From positions 62,001-126,000 of the forward strand of contig CAVQRC010000019.1 of assembly GCA_963715045.1 (NCBI GenBank): a stretch of DNA of 64,000 nt, read 5' to 3'. Origin of the DNA: CAVQRC01 sp963715045 (GTDB lineage Bacteria; Planctomycetota; Planctomycetia; Pirellulales; Lacipirellulaceae). Shown in pieces: positions 39,116 through 49,173 of the stretch. Under the pieces are notes generated by a model. That model was not told the DNA's origin, made no database searches, and saw nothing but the letters and a program-made list of their open reading frames with translations. The translations under genes were made by a program, and so were the position numbers. Within the stretch, counting starts at the first letter, position 1. Every line of letters starts with the position of its first letter.

Positions 39116-40372
39116 ATGCTTTTTCCCAGCGATGCCCCTGCCCATAAGAAAGTCCGCTTTCATCCCCGGATTCTCGGTTCGCCGGCGCCCATGTTCCCCG
39201 GCTACGAGGTCGATGTCAGTGAACCGTTAACGGACGATCAGAAGCCCGATGCCGTGTGGCATCGCGAACGGGCCAAGGGCATGATCGGGACGCATCCGGA
39301 GATCAAGCAGCTCTTTGGCAACACGCCCAGTACGGCGATCTGGTGCTGTCTGTTCATGACCGGGCAACTGGCGCTGGCTGCCGGTGTCTGGCAAGCACCG
39401 TGGTGGATCGTGGTGCTGGTGGCCTATGTCCTCGGGTCATGGATCGACATCAACCTGTTCCAGCTCGCCCACGAGTGTAATCACAACCTGGTTTTCAAGA
39501 AGACCTCGTGGAATCGGTGGCTGTTCACATTCACGACGCTGCCGATGTTCCTATCGGGGCACCATACGTGGTGGATCGAGCACCATGTCCACCACAATGA
39601 TCTGGGGGCCCAGAAAGACTTCATCACGCGAAGGCGGACCGTATTTCTGCTCACGCGGCAGCATCGCTACTTCTTATTCTTTACCAAGGGACCCTTATAC
39701 CGGCTGGGGTGCATCCTCTTTTCACCGGTCGTAATGCCCTACGCCCTGTTCATGCTCGTGATGCAGTTCTTTCGGTCGCTGCTGGGATTGATCGTCTATG
39801 CGTTCGAGTCGCTGCTCCGCGGGCGGCTCGATCCAGGTCCAACCGCCCTGGCGATCCTGGCCGATGAGCATCTGATCTCAGGCTACGACCGCTACGGATT
39901 AAAGCGCTGGGCCGTCGTCTACCCGCTGCTGTCGTTTCTCTTGACGGGTGGATTGCTCTGGATTGGAGGTTGGAAACCCGTCGCGTACCTGTTGTTGGCC
40001 CAACTCTTCGCGACTGGCTTTCTGCACCCGCACAACTTTGGCATCATTCTCAGCAACTCACACTTTCACGGGAGCACGAGCTATCAACCATCGTGCTCGC
40101 TGTACGGGTGGTCGAATCGGATCTACTTCAATTTTGGCTTGCACCTGGAACACCACGACATCATGGGCATTCCCTGGAGCCGCTTGGGGAGATTGCGGGA
40201 GATTGCCCCCGAGTTCTACGACAACCTTGTGACTACCAGGTCGTATCGAAGTCTGGCCCGACAGTTTGTGCTCGGCGACGCCCGCTCTCTTGAAGAACAG
40301 TTCGATAACCAGGATCTCCGCAACCGGAAAGTCATCGCGGCGACCTGTGCCCGGAAGCAAGTCGACGCTTGA
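39116..40372 (+). CDS. Sphingolipid Delta4-desaturase-like fatty acid desaturase
   Basis: A 418-residue membrane di-iron enzyme from ATG 39116. Three His boxes are present: HECNH, HHVHH and HLEHHD. The N-terminal block RERAKGMIGTHPEIKQLFG plus STAIW, and the C-terminal HDIMGIPWSRLGRLREIAPEFYDNL, match the Lipid_DES and DEGS-type signatures of dihydroceramide desaturases. Between them are hydrophobic helices (WWIVVLVAYVLGSW, LFTFTTLPMFL and PVAYLLLAQLFATGFL). The likely reaction is insertion of a trans double bond into a sphingoid base; this is inferred by family. Bacterial sphingolipid synthesis genes were not seen nearby. Confidence 0.82.
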   Translation: MLFPSDAPAHKKVRFHPRILGSPAPMFPGYEVDVSEPLTDDQKPDAVWHRERAKGMIGTHPEIKQLFGNTPSTAIWCCLFMTGQLALAAGVWQAPWWIVVLVAYVLGSWIDINLFQLAHECNHNLVFKKTSWNRWLFTFTTLPMFLSGHHTWWIEHHVHHNDLGAQKDFITRRRTVFLLTRQHRYFLFFTKGPLYRLGCILFSPVVMPYALFMLVMQFFRSLLGLIVYAFESLLRGRLDPGPTALAILADEHLISGYDRYGLKRWAVVYPLLSFLLTGGLLWIGGWKPVAYLLLAQLFATGFLHPHNFGIILSNSHFHGSTSYQPSCSLYGWSNRIYFNFGLHLEHHDIMGIPWSRLGRLREIAPEFYDNLVTTRSYRSLARQFVLGDARSLEEQFDNQDLRNRKVIAATCARKQVDA

Positions 40373-40474
40373 TCTCGGTCGTGAAAGCTCCTTGCGAGGC
40401 GCCGTCGGTACCGAGAGCGATCGTCGCGTGCCGCGTACGCTGGACTTCAGCCCGATACGCGACCACTGCGATCA

Positions 40475-40550
40475 AGTACCTGTCCCAAAACCTCAGTGAA
40501 CGCGTTGTACGGCCGGGGTACTCCGTAGCCCAAACCAATCTTGAGGTCAG
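40475..40550 (+). repeat. Dispersed repeat B, copy 2
   Basis: Begins TACCTGTCCCAAAACCTCAG and carries CGGCCGGGG. It is the same element as 34604-34680 but in the opposite orientation. It lies in the gap before the redoxin gene. No protein is coded. Confidence 0.7.
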
Positions 40551-40579
40551 ACCTGAAATTCAACCTGGAGACGATTGAA

Positions 40580-41173
40580 ATGGTCAAGACCGCCAGCACG
40601 ATGCTTCCTCTCGGTGCCGCTGCCCCCGATTTCAGTTTGCCGAACGTTGACGGGCGGCAGGTATCCTTGAGCGACTTTTCAGAAGCTTCAGCGCTGCTCG
40701 TAATGTTCATCTGCAATCATTGTCCGTTCGTGAAGCACGTGGCCCACGAGCTTGCCCGACTTGGTCACGACTACCAGACTCGAGGCGTCGCGATCGTAGG
40801 GATCAGCTCCAACGATGTCGAGCATTTTCCCGACGACTCGCCCGAGGCAATGAAACAGGAAGCAGTCCAACAGGGTTATACGTTCCCCTATCTCTACGAC
40901 GAATCGCAAGAGGTTGCCCGGGCCTATCGCGCGGCCTGCACGCCCGACTTTTACCTGTTCGATGGTGAGCGAAAGCTCGTGTACCGTGGCCAGCTTGATG
41001 GCAGCCGTCCGGGCAACGGCGTCGCGGTCACGGGGGAGGACCTCCGCGCTGCCCTCGACGCGGTGCTTGCCGGCGAATCGGTCAGCGATGAGCAGAGGCC
41101 AAGCATTGGCTGCAATATCAAGTGGAAGCCGGGCCAGGAGCCAGACTACTTTGACCCCGCCGGGACGGCGTGA
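40580..41173 (+). CDS. Thioredoxin-family / redoxin protein
   Basis: 197 residues from ATG 40580. The peroxiredoxin-like AhpC/TSA fold has GAAAPDFSLPNVDG and CNHCPFVKHV, which holds the paired cysteines of this subgroup, then GVAIVGISSND, EEAVQQGYTFPYLYDES and CTPDFYLFD. It probably reduces a thiol target or peroxide. There is no signal peptide, so it is cytoplasmic. Many planctomycetes carry this CNHCPFV protein. It is separated from the damaged CehA-like locus by 230 bases. Confidence 0.85.
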   Translation: MVKTASTMLPLGAAAPDFSLPNVDGRQVSLSDFSEASALLVMFICNHCPFVKHVAHELARLGHDYQTRGVAIVGISSNDVEHFPDDSPEAMKQEAVQQGYTFPYLYDESQEVARAYRAACTPDFYLFDGERKLVYRGQLDGSRPGNGVAVTGEDLRAALDAVLAGESVSDEQRPSIGCNIKWKPGQEPDYFDPAGTA

Positions 41174-41402
41174 TCACCTGGGGGCGGTGGTGCGAGTGCC
41201 TCTCCCAATCGATCGCTTTAGTTGTGCAAGTAAGTCAAGCTTCCTTCGATGCATTCCAAGCCACGGGTCGCATTGCGGCAACGAATGGAAGCCGCGGCTG
41301 GGAATCCGCGAGTCCGGCTTTTCGGTAGAATCTGCAGGACGCTTGTTTTTCGATCTTTTCTTCGACCTGTCACAACCTCCCCATCGATTCGGCTGCCACA
41401 AG

Positions 41403-44400
41403 ATGAACAAACTGGATCGCCTCCCAAGACGCTGTTTCGGGCCTCCCGCGGCCGGGAAACCAAGTACTGAAGATCCATTCTGCAACGGCTCCAGACTACT
41501 CGCTGCCAGATTCGCGGCGATACGAGTTTCGGTGTTCTTGTCGGCACTGTTCGCAATCGCCGGATCTGCCGCGGACTGGCCGCAGTTTCGCGGCCCTGCT
41601 CGGGATGGAGTCTGTACGGAGCAGGCAGTTTTTCCGGTGGAATGGTCGGTCGATCAGAATGTGAAATGGCGCGTGGCCTTGCCGGCGGCAGCCAATAGCA
41701 GTCCGATCGTGGCGGCCGGAAAACTCTTCGTAACGTACGCCCAGGACGAGGGCACAAGGCGTCACCTGTTGTGCCTCGACCGAGAAACGGGCGAGCAGTT
41801 GTGGATTCGCACCGAGACCTGCGACCAAGTCGCCCCGACGCACAAGACTAACCGATTTTCGGTTGTCGCCCGGAACCCGCTCAACGAAACCTGTAATTCG
41901 ACGCCGGCCTTCTCGGATGGCGAGATATTCCTGCGGACGTTCGAGCATGTGTACTGCGTTGCCGTAGAAGACGCGGCCCCCACGAATTCGCGGCGACCTT
42001 CGTCGGACGAATCGCTGCGGGCGTGGCTCGTGAATATGGTCGGCTATCACGGCTTCTCGCCCGCCGAAGTCCAGGAAGCGACGGGACTGACACACTCCGA
42101 GATCAGCGAGGCACTCGACCGCTTCGGCATTTCGGCGGGAGAACATCCTCCTCGCGTGGCGGGCGAACCGCTTGTGGTACTGCCCTACCCTGGCGGGCGG
42201 CATCCGCGGATCGGTTTTCTCGAGGGCGCGATTGAGCCGCAGCGCGAAACCAAGATCAGCGTGTTCACGCCGTGGGACCCGGCAAGCTATGTCGTGGTCG
42301 ATGTCCCTGAAGCCATCTGGTCGAACCTGGGCCTGACCTACCTGGCTCACACCCACGTACCCACGATCTGGGATGAGCAGCAGATCACGCTGCCAAGACT
42401 GGAGTGGCAGGTATCTCAAGCCGGGCCAGCTGACCTCCGAGCGAACGTTGCCCAACGGGATTGAATTCGGCACGCGAATCGAATCGGGGCCTGACGCGGT
42501 CCGGATGGAAATGTGGCTGACCAATGGTACCGATCAGAAACTCTCCGACCTTCGCGTGCAGAACTGCGTGATGCTCAAGGCCGCGGCTGGTTTCGAGCAA
42601 CAGACCAACGACAACAAGACTCTCCTGGGGCCCCTACGCGGCTTGTCGCAATGCCTCGGGCGACCGTTGGATCATCACGGCCTGGACTCCGATCGGCCGC
42701 GTCTGGAACAACTCCCGCTGTCCTTGTCTGCACGCCGATCCCAAATTCCGCGATTGCGAACCCGGGCAGACCCAGCGGCTTCGCGGCTGGCTCTCGTTCT
42801 ACGAGGGGACCGACATCCACGCGGAACTCGCCCGGATCGAGCGGACCAACTGGCGGCGAGACGCCGAAACTCCGTCCGAAATCGGTGGATTCACCGGCAG
42901 CGTGATCGATGCAGTGACCGGGCAGCCGCTCGCGGCTCGCATTCACATCCAGGGATCCGACAGGGAATTGGCACTTTGCGGAGAGCGTTGGTGGCAAGGC
43001 GGTACGTTACGAGCGTGTCCGCTCCCAGATGCCCGACAGCGTCGAAGTTCACACCACCCTCTCCGCGGATCCATTCGAAGTCGATTTGCCGCCAGGCGAG
43101 TACACGATTCGCGTCGAACGCGGCAAGGAATATCACCCGCTTGTGGAACGCGATGACGGTCGGCGATTCGCCGCTCCAGCACGAATTTCGGCTGCGACGC
43201 TGGATCGATATGGCCAGTCGCGGCTGGTACTCGGGCGACACGCATGTTCATCGTTCGCTCGACGATCTGCCCAATGCCATGCTCGCCGAGGACCTCAATG
43301 TCGCACTACCACTGACGTATTGGGTCAGGGACGCTCACGAGTGGCCGACGGTCCCCGAATCTGCCGACAGGCCCGTCAAGGCGGAGATTGATCGAGGTCG
43401 ACCCGACCCACGTCATCTACCCGGTCAATACCGAATACGAGATCTTCAGCGTCGGCGACAAACGGCACACCCTCGGGGCCGTGTTCGTGCTCAATCATCG
43501 AGAGCCGCTCGCGATGGGTGCCCCGCCCGTCGCACCCATCGCCCGAGCCGCCCGCGAGCAACACGCGCTGCTCGATCTCGACAAACACTCCTGGCCCTGG
43601 TCGTTGATGCTCGTGCCCGTCATGAACGTCGACCTGTTTGAATTGGCCAACAACCACGTCTGGCAAACCGAGTTTGGCTTCAAACAGTGGACGCTCGATA
43701 CGACCTCGAGCTTCATGAACATCGATCGCGATGCAGACGGATTCACCGAACGAGGCTGGATCGATTACGGCTTCCAGACGTACTACGCCCTGTTGAATTG
43801 CGGATTCCGGATGCGGGTCTCGGCCGGCACGGCTTCGGGCGTGCATCCTGTGCAACTCGGTTTCGGTCGCGTGTACGTGCATCTGCCCGATGGTTTCAGC
43901 TACGACTCCTGGATCGCGGGGCTCGACGCCGGTCGCAGCTTCGTCACGACCGGGCCGATGCTCGATCTCCGTTTCAACGGCCAGGATGCCGGCCATCGCT
44001 TTGCCCTGGCAGCAGATGAGACAGCCCGCTTGAGGGTGACGGGGACCGCCCACAGCAAACGGCCGCTCGAGCGAATCGAGTTGATCGTCAATGGTCATCT
44101 GGTTCGAACCATTGAGCCGAGCAACATCGCGGACGTCGCGGGCGAACATCATGGCGACTACGTGACGAAACTTGATGAGCTGATCGAGCAGCCGCAATCA
44201 TTCTGGCTGGCCGTTCGCTGTTTCGAACGGCACCCCGAGGGCCGCGTTCGCTTCGCCCACACGAACCCCGTCTTCGTGGATGTCGAAGGTAAGCCCATCC
44301 GGCCCCGCAAAGCAGAAGTTCAGTACTTCATCGAGCGAATGCAGGAAGAGATCGCGCGGAACGCCGACGTCCTCGCTCCTGCAGAAGTCGACGAGTATCG

Positions 44401-44446
44401 CCGGGCACTCGACGTCTATCGCGAGCTTGCCAAGACGGCGAAGTAG
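41403..44446 (+). pseudogene. Broken PQQ-propeller / CehA-McbA metallohydrolase locus
   Basis: Three kb with at least five frame changes. The first part (from ATG 41403 or a later start) has a possible signal, then DWPQFRGPARDGV, the opening of a PQQ-like (BamB-type) propeller. It stops after about 90 residues and is joined in frame to a propeller-like end (FEHVYCVAVE). Next is a planctomycete domain with VLPYPGGRHPRIGFLEGAI. The frame then moves near 42412, 42630, 42962 (each one base), 43155 and 43387. The C-terminal part (GGFTGSVIDAVTGQPLAARI and GWYSGDTHVHRSLDD) resembles CehA/McbA metallohydrolases. It could be one long protein damaged by sequencing error, or decay plus internal deletion. 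Confidence 0.6.
41436..41492. repeat. REP-like repeat A, copy within the propeller locus
   Basis: GGCCTCCCGCGGCCGGGAAAC and TGCAACGGCTCC match repeat A. It overlaps the first codons proposed for the propeller gene, so the true gene start may lie after it. Confidence 0.55.
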
Positions 44447-44675
44447 CAGTTGGCAGGGAAGTCGCTGTCTCCGGGATCGCAAAGTTCCTGCGCCTCGCGA
44501 TTCTGGGACGACGCGGCCCCGGCCAAACCGGCCAACCGCGAGCCGTTGCAATCCTCCTGATCCGCACTCTCACCGCGACTCCCTCGAAGCCTCAACAGAA
44601 AAACTGCGGTGCGCACGTCTGGGACCGGTCGTTCACGTGGTCCCCGCCGCGTTGTGGCCTATTCTTTCGCAGAGT

Positions 44676-45230
44676 ATGTGCTCAGTTCGGGATCCGTGCA
44701 GCTCCCGATCATCGTCGGAAACTGAGTCTTCCGCACTTGGGAGCGAAGCGGTGGGGGAAGTCGAAAAGCGTCGAAAATCGCTGTTCGTAAACAGGACCGT
44801 CCAGGGACGCGTGCTGTGGCACGTGGCCGTCTACTGGATCCTCTACCACGCGTTGCTGTGGCACGTACTGTTCCTCAGTGAAGGGATGCAAGGTCGAACC
44901 GCGGGATCATTCCGCGAACTCTATGCCAACTTCTTCGCCGAAAATGTCATTTTGCTCTGCTGTGCCATCGCCGTATTTCCGATCGTACTCGTCGACGCCG
45001 TGAAGCTCACCCATCGTATCGTCGGCCCGCTGCGTTCCTTTGAACGGGTCCTGCGGGACATGACCGATCACAAGCCGGTTGCGAAACTCAACCTGCGGAA
45101 AAGGGACTTGCTCAGCGGGTTCCTGGAAGTCTTCAACGACTTTATCGAATCTCAAAACCGCGAAATCGAAGTCCGGGCAGGTCGTCGCAACGTTGATGCG
45201 GCGGTCGGCGGCCCGTCATCAGGGACGTGA
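44676..45230 (+). CDS. HAMP-like two-helix membrane protein
   Basis: A 184-residue protein from ATG 44676. After a polar N-terminus come two transmembrane helices (VLWHVAVYWILYHALLWHV and NVILLCCAIAVFPIVLVDAV), then HRIVGPLRSFERVLRDMTDHKPVAKLNLRKRD, which resembles a HAMP or signal-conversion linker, and a short helix. No histidine kinase or output domain follows. It precedes tadE by 46 bases and could share its promoter. A truncated receptor or a regulator of the Tad-like pair is possible; the function is unknown. Confidence 0.65.
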   Translation: MCSVRDPCSSRSSSETESSALGSEAVGEVEKRRKSLFVNRTVQGRVLWHVAVYWILYHALLWHVLFLSEGMQGRTAGSFRELYANFFAENVILLCCAIAVFPIVLVDAVKLTHRIVGPLRSFERVLRDMTDHKPVAKLNLRKRDLLSGFLEVFNDFIESQNREIEVRAGRRNVDAAVGGPSSGT

Positions 45231-45276
45231 AGTTCCTGACTTCTCGCGCCGGCAACCAGACTCAGGAAATACCCGG

Positions 45277-45711
45277 ATGCATCGGATACTGCTCCAGAAA
45301 TGCTGGCGACAAAGGCGACCAGGAGCGGCCGTGGTCGAGATGGCGGTCGTCCTGCCGGTGTTCCTCCTGGTCCTGTTCGGAATCGTCGAGTTTGGCAGGG
45401 CCATGATGGTCGAGCAACTCCTCGCCAACGGGGCCCGCCTGGGGGCCAGACGCGCGATTTTGAACGATAAGACGAATTCCGAAGTCGAACAACTTGTACG
45501 CGACTTCTGCCAGGGAGTTCATCCGACTGCCAACTTCACGATTACGATTTCCGTGAATGGAGTGAGCGGTGCCCAGCTTGTCGACGCGGCACAAGGCGAT
45601 CTTTGTGGCGTCCAGGTAGAGGTCCCATTCACTCAAGTCAGCCTGCTCCCTTCTCCGGACTGGCTGTCCACGGCGACACTACGAAACGCCTGCACCATGG
45701 AGCACGAGTAA
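45277..45711 (+). CDS. TadE-like pseudopilin
   Basis: A 144-residue protein. A TadE-type N-terminus, RPGAAVVEMAVVLPVFLLVLFGIVEFGRAM, gives the hydrophobic prepilin-like helix with Glu. The rest (NSEVEQLVRDFCQGVHP...LCGVQVEVPFTQVS) is the periplasmic part. TadE-type minor pilins support Tad pilus assembly. It overlaps the next gene by TAATG. No TadA ATPase or TadV peptidase is in the window. Confidence 0.82.
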   Translation: MHRILLQKCWRQRRPGAAVVEMAVVLPVFLLVLFGIVEFGRAMMVEQLLANGARLGARRAILNDKTNSEVEQLVRDFCQGVHPTANFTITISVNGVSGAQLVDAAQGDLCGVQVEVPFTQVSLLPSPDWLSTATLRNACTMEHE

Positions 45712-46958
45712 TGAAACTTCGGCTGCGCTCGGTCAACCTGGGACAGCGACGAGGCTCTGTGCTGGTGCTCGCTGCCATGCTGATGGTCGTGCTGTTTGCA
45801 TTCGCCGCCTTTAGTATCGATTTTGGATACATCGTCGTGGGCAACACCGAACTGCAAAATGCTGCCGACGCCGCGGCGCTGTCGGGTGCAGCACACCTTC
45901 ATGAAGGTCCTAACCTGGCCCGCACGGCCGCGATCGACCTGGCGGCGAACAATACGACGGGAAATATCGCGGTCAGCGTTTCCGCGACGGATATCGAACT
46001 GGGGCGTTGGAATGAAAACACGGCGACGTTTAATGTCCTGCCCGCCGCCCAGGAGTCCCTAGCCGACTCGGTTCGGGTCACGTGTCGTCGTACGGCCGCG
46101 GGCGGCAATCCACTCACATTGTTCTTCGCCCCGATGCTGGGCCGCAATACGGCCGACATATCCGCTACGGCGACGGCTCATGTTCAACCAAGCATCTGCG
46201 GATTGTTCATCGGCATCGAGAAAGTGACGATCAGCGGAGGCTCGTTCACAGACAGCTTCGACTCCGACATTGCTCCCTATGACGCCGCTTCCGCCGGCCA
46301 CGAAGGGCATGTCTGCAGCGACGGGCCGATCACACTGAGTGGTCCTTCGTACGTTGACGGAAATGCACTCCCAGGGCACGGGCATTCCGTGAGTACGAGC
46401 GGCAGCTCCTACGTGACTGGATCCACCAATCCCCGCTCCCAGCCATTGAATCTGCCTCCGGTCGATTTCGGAGATTCCGCGACCAACAACATGAACTACT
46501 TGATTCCGACTTCCGACGACGGTGAGGTCGCCTACGATCCGGGCGACGGGAAATTCGGCCTGTCGGGAGGAGATCATCTTCAGCTGTCGCCCGGGACATA
46601 CTACTTCTCCGAATTCGTACTTTCCGGGGGGTCGTCGATCACCGTGACCGGCCCGACGTCGATCTACTGCGTGGGAAAGTTCGTCGCCAGCGGCGGCAGT
46701 ATTGCCAACACGACCCAGCTTCCCGCCAATCTGCAGGTGTTCTGCACCGGTGACAAAGTAGATATTTCGGGCGGATCTCACTTCTACGGAGTGATCTACG
46801 CACCGTCGTCTAAAGTCGTGAGGAGCAGCGGGAGCGGGCATGTGTTCGGCGCCGCGATCGGTAAGGAATTAACGTTGACCGGTGGCGGGGGAGCGCATGC
46901 CGACACGGCGCTTGGTCTTCTCGATGGGACCCAGGGCAAGGTCAGCCTGGTGGAGTAG
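45711..46958 (+). CDS. TadG-like surface protein
   Basis: A 415-residue protein from ATG 45711, overlapping the stop of tadE (TAATG). The start has the TadG-type anchor RRGSVLVLAAMLMVVLFAFAAFSIDFGYIVVGNTELQNAADAAALSGA. The rest has a Ser/Gly-rich repeated beta pattern (SGGSFTDSFDS, LSGGDHLQLSPGTYYF and SGGSSITVTGP), like a polymer-forming or beta-helical domain. Minor Tad components and planctomycete surface proteins share this form. It is likely membrane-anchored. Confidence 0.8.
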   Translation: MKLRLRSVNLGQRRGSVLVLAAMLMVVLFAFAAFSIDFGYIVVGNTELQNAADAAALSGAAHLHEGPNLARTAAIDLAANNTTGNIAVSVSATDIELGRWNENTATFNVLPAAQESLADSVRVTCRRTAAGGNPLTLFFAPMLGRNTADISATATAHVQPSICGLFIGIEKVTISGGSFTDSFDSDIAPYDAASAGHEGHVCSDGPITLSGPSYVDGNALPGHGHSVSTSGSSYVTGSTNPRSQPLNLPPVDFGDSATNNMNYLIPTSDDGEVAYDPGDGKFGLSGGDHLQLSPGTYYFSEFVLSGGSSITVTGPTSIYCVGKFVASGGSIANTTQLPANLQVFCTGDKVDISGGSHFYGVIYAPSSKVVRSSGSGHVFGAAIGKELTLTGGGGAHADTALGLLDGTQGKVSLVE

Positions 46959-47067
46959 TTTCGTGTTGGCAACTGGCGCGAGGCCGGCATTCGCCGCGAC
47001 TACCACCTCCTGATCCGCTGAGCATTACAGCGCCCGTGCCCGCCTGTCCGTTTGCCGGGTCGATGTC

Positions 47068-47623
47068 ATGTCAGATGAGACCACGATTCTGTGTGCCCGT
47101 GAACGCAGCACGCTCCGCCGCCGAGTGTTTGCGGCAACCTTGTGTGTCAGCGGCGGTCTGTGCCTCGCTGTCGCGGGGATTGCCGGCCCGGTCAGTCGAG
47201 GCGACGTGCGCGCATCTGCCGCCGATCGCCGACGTGGAGCGCAGGTCGTGGGACTTCGGCAGCGTCGCAGCCGGCCCGATACTCGCGGCCCGCTTCACCG
47301 TTCGCAACTTGGGTCGGCGGCGGCTGATGTTGAACGAACAGCCATCGGGATGCGACTGCCGATTAACCACGACGAAAACACTCCAGATCCCTCCGGCAGG
47401 ATGCGGCAGCATCGTCGCACACTTGAACACGGAAGATCTTCGTGGTCCCGTGGCCAGGGAAGTTCACTACGCCACGAGCGACCCGGCTCATCCGACGCTC
47501 ACCTTTACGCTGCGGGCCGAGGTTCTGTCGCCCGAACACGAGCGGGAGGGACCCTCCCCTACCCTCGCAGGTCTTGCGGAAGCCGATGCGCGCGAACGCC
47601 GTCGTAGCAGTGCAGCGCGGTGA
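47068..47623 (+). CDS. DUF1573 protein (one frameshift)
   Basis: The ATG at 47068 opens a signal-like sequence (RRRVFAATLCVSGGLCLAVAGIAG). Near base 47200 the frame moves by one base and a DUF1573/ASH-like domain is read: ERRSWDFGSVAAGPILAARF, RNLGRRRLMLNE, GCDCRLTTTKTLQIPPAGCG and REVHYATSDPAHPTLTFTLRAEV. The domain is an Ig-like beta-sandwich found in planctomycete and Bacteroidetes envelope proteins. Its C-terminus overlaps the convergent aldehyde dehydrogenase by about 65 bases. Confidence 0.72.
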
Positions 47624-49071
47624 ATCGCGCAATTGCGGTGGGCATCCCGACCGCGGTGAAATGTGGATGCCCGGTGGCCGGATAGGGGCCGCCGTGGTTC
47701 ATCGCCGGTGTAACCGCGACTCCGGTCGGCATCTTGTCGTTGAGCAGCCGGCCTACGCGCTGCCGCAACGTCGGTGCGAGTCGGTCATAAGCCTCATCGT
47801 CTTCGCTGCCGGTATGCGAATAGATGCAGCCGGTGAGGTTGCCTTCCAGATGCTCGAGAACCTTTGCTGCCTCGTCGAGGTTTCCCGCGACCACGAACAG
47901 TGAGGCGTTCCCGAAGGCCTCGGTCTGAAGACGTTCGGCCGCTGCCAGAAACCGTTCGCCGGAAACTCGCAGCAACGTATTGCCACACGCACAGCGGTCG
48001 CCGGCCACCGCGTCGCCGCCGCAGACGAGTTCGGCACCCTGCTCCCGCAACGTTCCGATCGCGCGTACGAGCGAATCACGAACGCCGCCAGACAGCAGCG
48101 TCCCGGCAGCGCCATCTCGAAAGCGGGCCGCCACATCCTCGATGAACGCCTCGCTCTCCGGACCTTCGATGAGCACCACCAGGCCGGGATTTGTGCAGAA
48201 CTGTCCGGTCCCCATCAGGCAGCTCGTCGCAAACTCTTCGGCGATCGCGGCCCGACGCTCCTGCGAGCGCACCGGGCAGAATCACGACCGGGTTGATGCT
48301 CGAGAGCTCGAGGTAAATCAGGTTCCCGGCTGCTTCGGCCGCCGTCTTGAGTTTTAGCCCTGCCCCGCGACTGCCGGTGTAACCCGTGGCGGCAAGTCGC
48401 TGATCGGCGACCAGGCGTAATCCGTCCTCGTGGTCGAGCCGGTACAGCAACTGAATCGTCCCCGGTGGCAGTTCGGCCGCCAGGGATGCCTCGTGGGCCT
48501 GCTCGGCGAGCAGCCGCGTCGTGGCCGGGTGCGAGGAATTCGCCTTCGCAATCACCGGGTTGCCGGCCGCGATCGCGGCCGCGAAGTCGCCCCCCGCGAT
48601 GCTGTTGAACGCAAACGGGAAATTGTTGGGGCCGAATACGGCGACCGGACCGATGGCTGCCAGGTGGGAACGGATGTTCGCCTCGGCGTCGATGATCGGT
48701 CGTCGCCACGTGCCATCCCGTGCGGCGGCTGCGGCCAGTCGGAGCTGGTTCGTCGTTCGTGGCAGTTCGACGTCTTTGAGTCGCGGCGATTCGGGAAGCG
48801 CAGTCTCGCTGTGGGCCGTTGCCACCAACTCGTCGGCACGCGCTTCGATCCGCTCGGCGAACGATTCGAGAAAGCCGGCGATCCTGTTCGGCGGGCACTC
48901 CCGTAGGGCCACGAACGCCGCGGCGGCCGCATCGAGGGCCTGCTCGCAATCAGACCAGTCGCTCACCGGGTAGACGTCCGGCAAGGCCTTGCCTGAACTT
49001 GGGTCGTGTGCCTGAAAGGTGGATCGCGCCGCGGCGTCCTGCCAACGGCCATGGATCAGAATCGGTTGCAT
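47559..49071 (-). CDS. 2-oxoglutarate semialdehyde dehydrogenase-like ALDH (one frameshift)
   Basis: Oxidises an aldehyde with NAD(P)+; by context 2,5-dioxopentanoate to 2-oxoglutarate. The start is ATG 49071 (MQPILIHGRWQ). Family motifs include GPVAVFGPNNFPFAFNSIAG, YLELSSINPVV with the catalytic Glu, and GTGQFCTNPGLV with the catalytic Cys. The frame shifts near 48262, one surplus base between GAL and QERRAAI. Restored length is about 504 residues, normal for type III KGSADH enzymes. It is the downstream gene of a three-enzyme operon with a DHDPS-family lyase and an IlvD-family dehydratase. Cytoplasmic. Confidence 0.85.
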
Positions 49072-49102
49072 GTTGATGAGAGCGCCTTTCAAGACCCAAT
49101 GA

Positions 49103-49158
49103 CGGGCCTTCCACAGCCGGGAAACAAGGTGGCCAAAACACGTCTGGCTACGGCTGCT
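49103..49158. repeat. REP-like repeat A, copy 3
   Basis: GGGCCTTCCACAGCCGGGAA and ACAAGGTGGCCAAAACACGT match repeat A, and CGGCTGCT ends it. It lies between the DHDPS-family gene and the dehydrogenase of the pentonate operon. Confidence 0.6.
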
Positions 49159-49173
49159 TTGATGCCGTGACCA

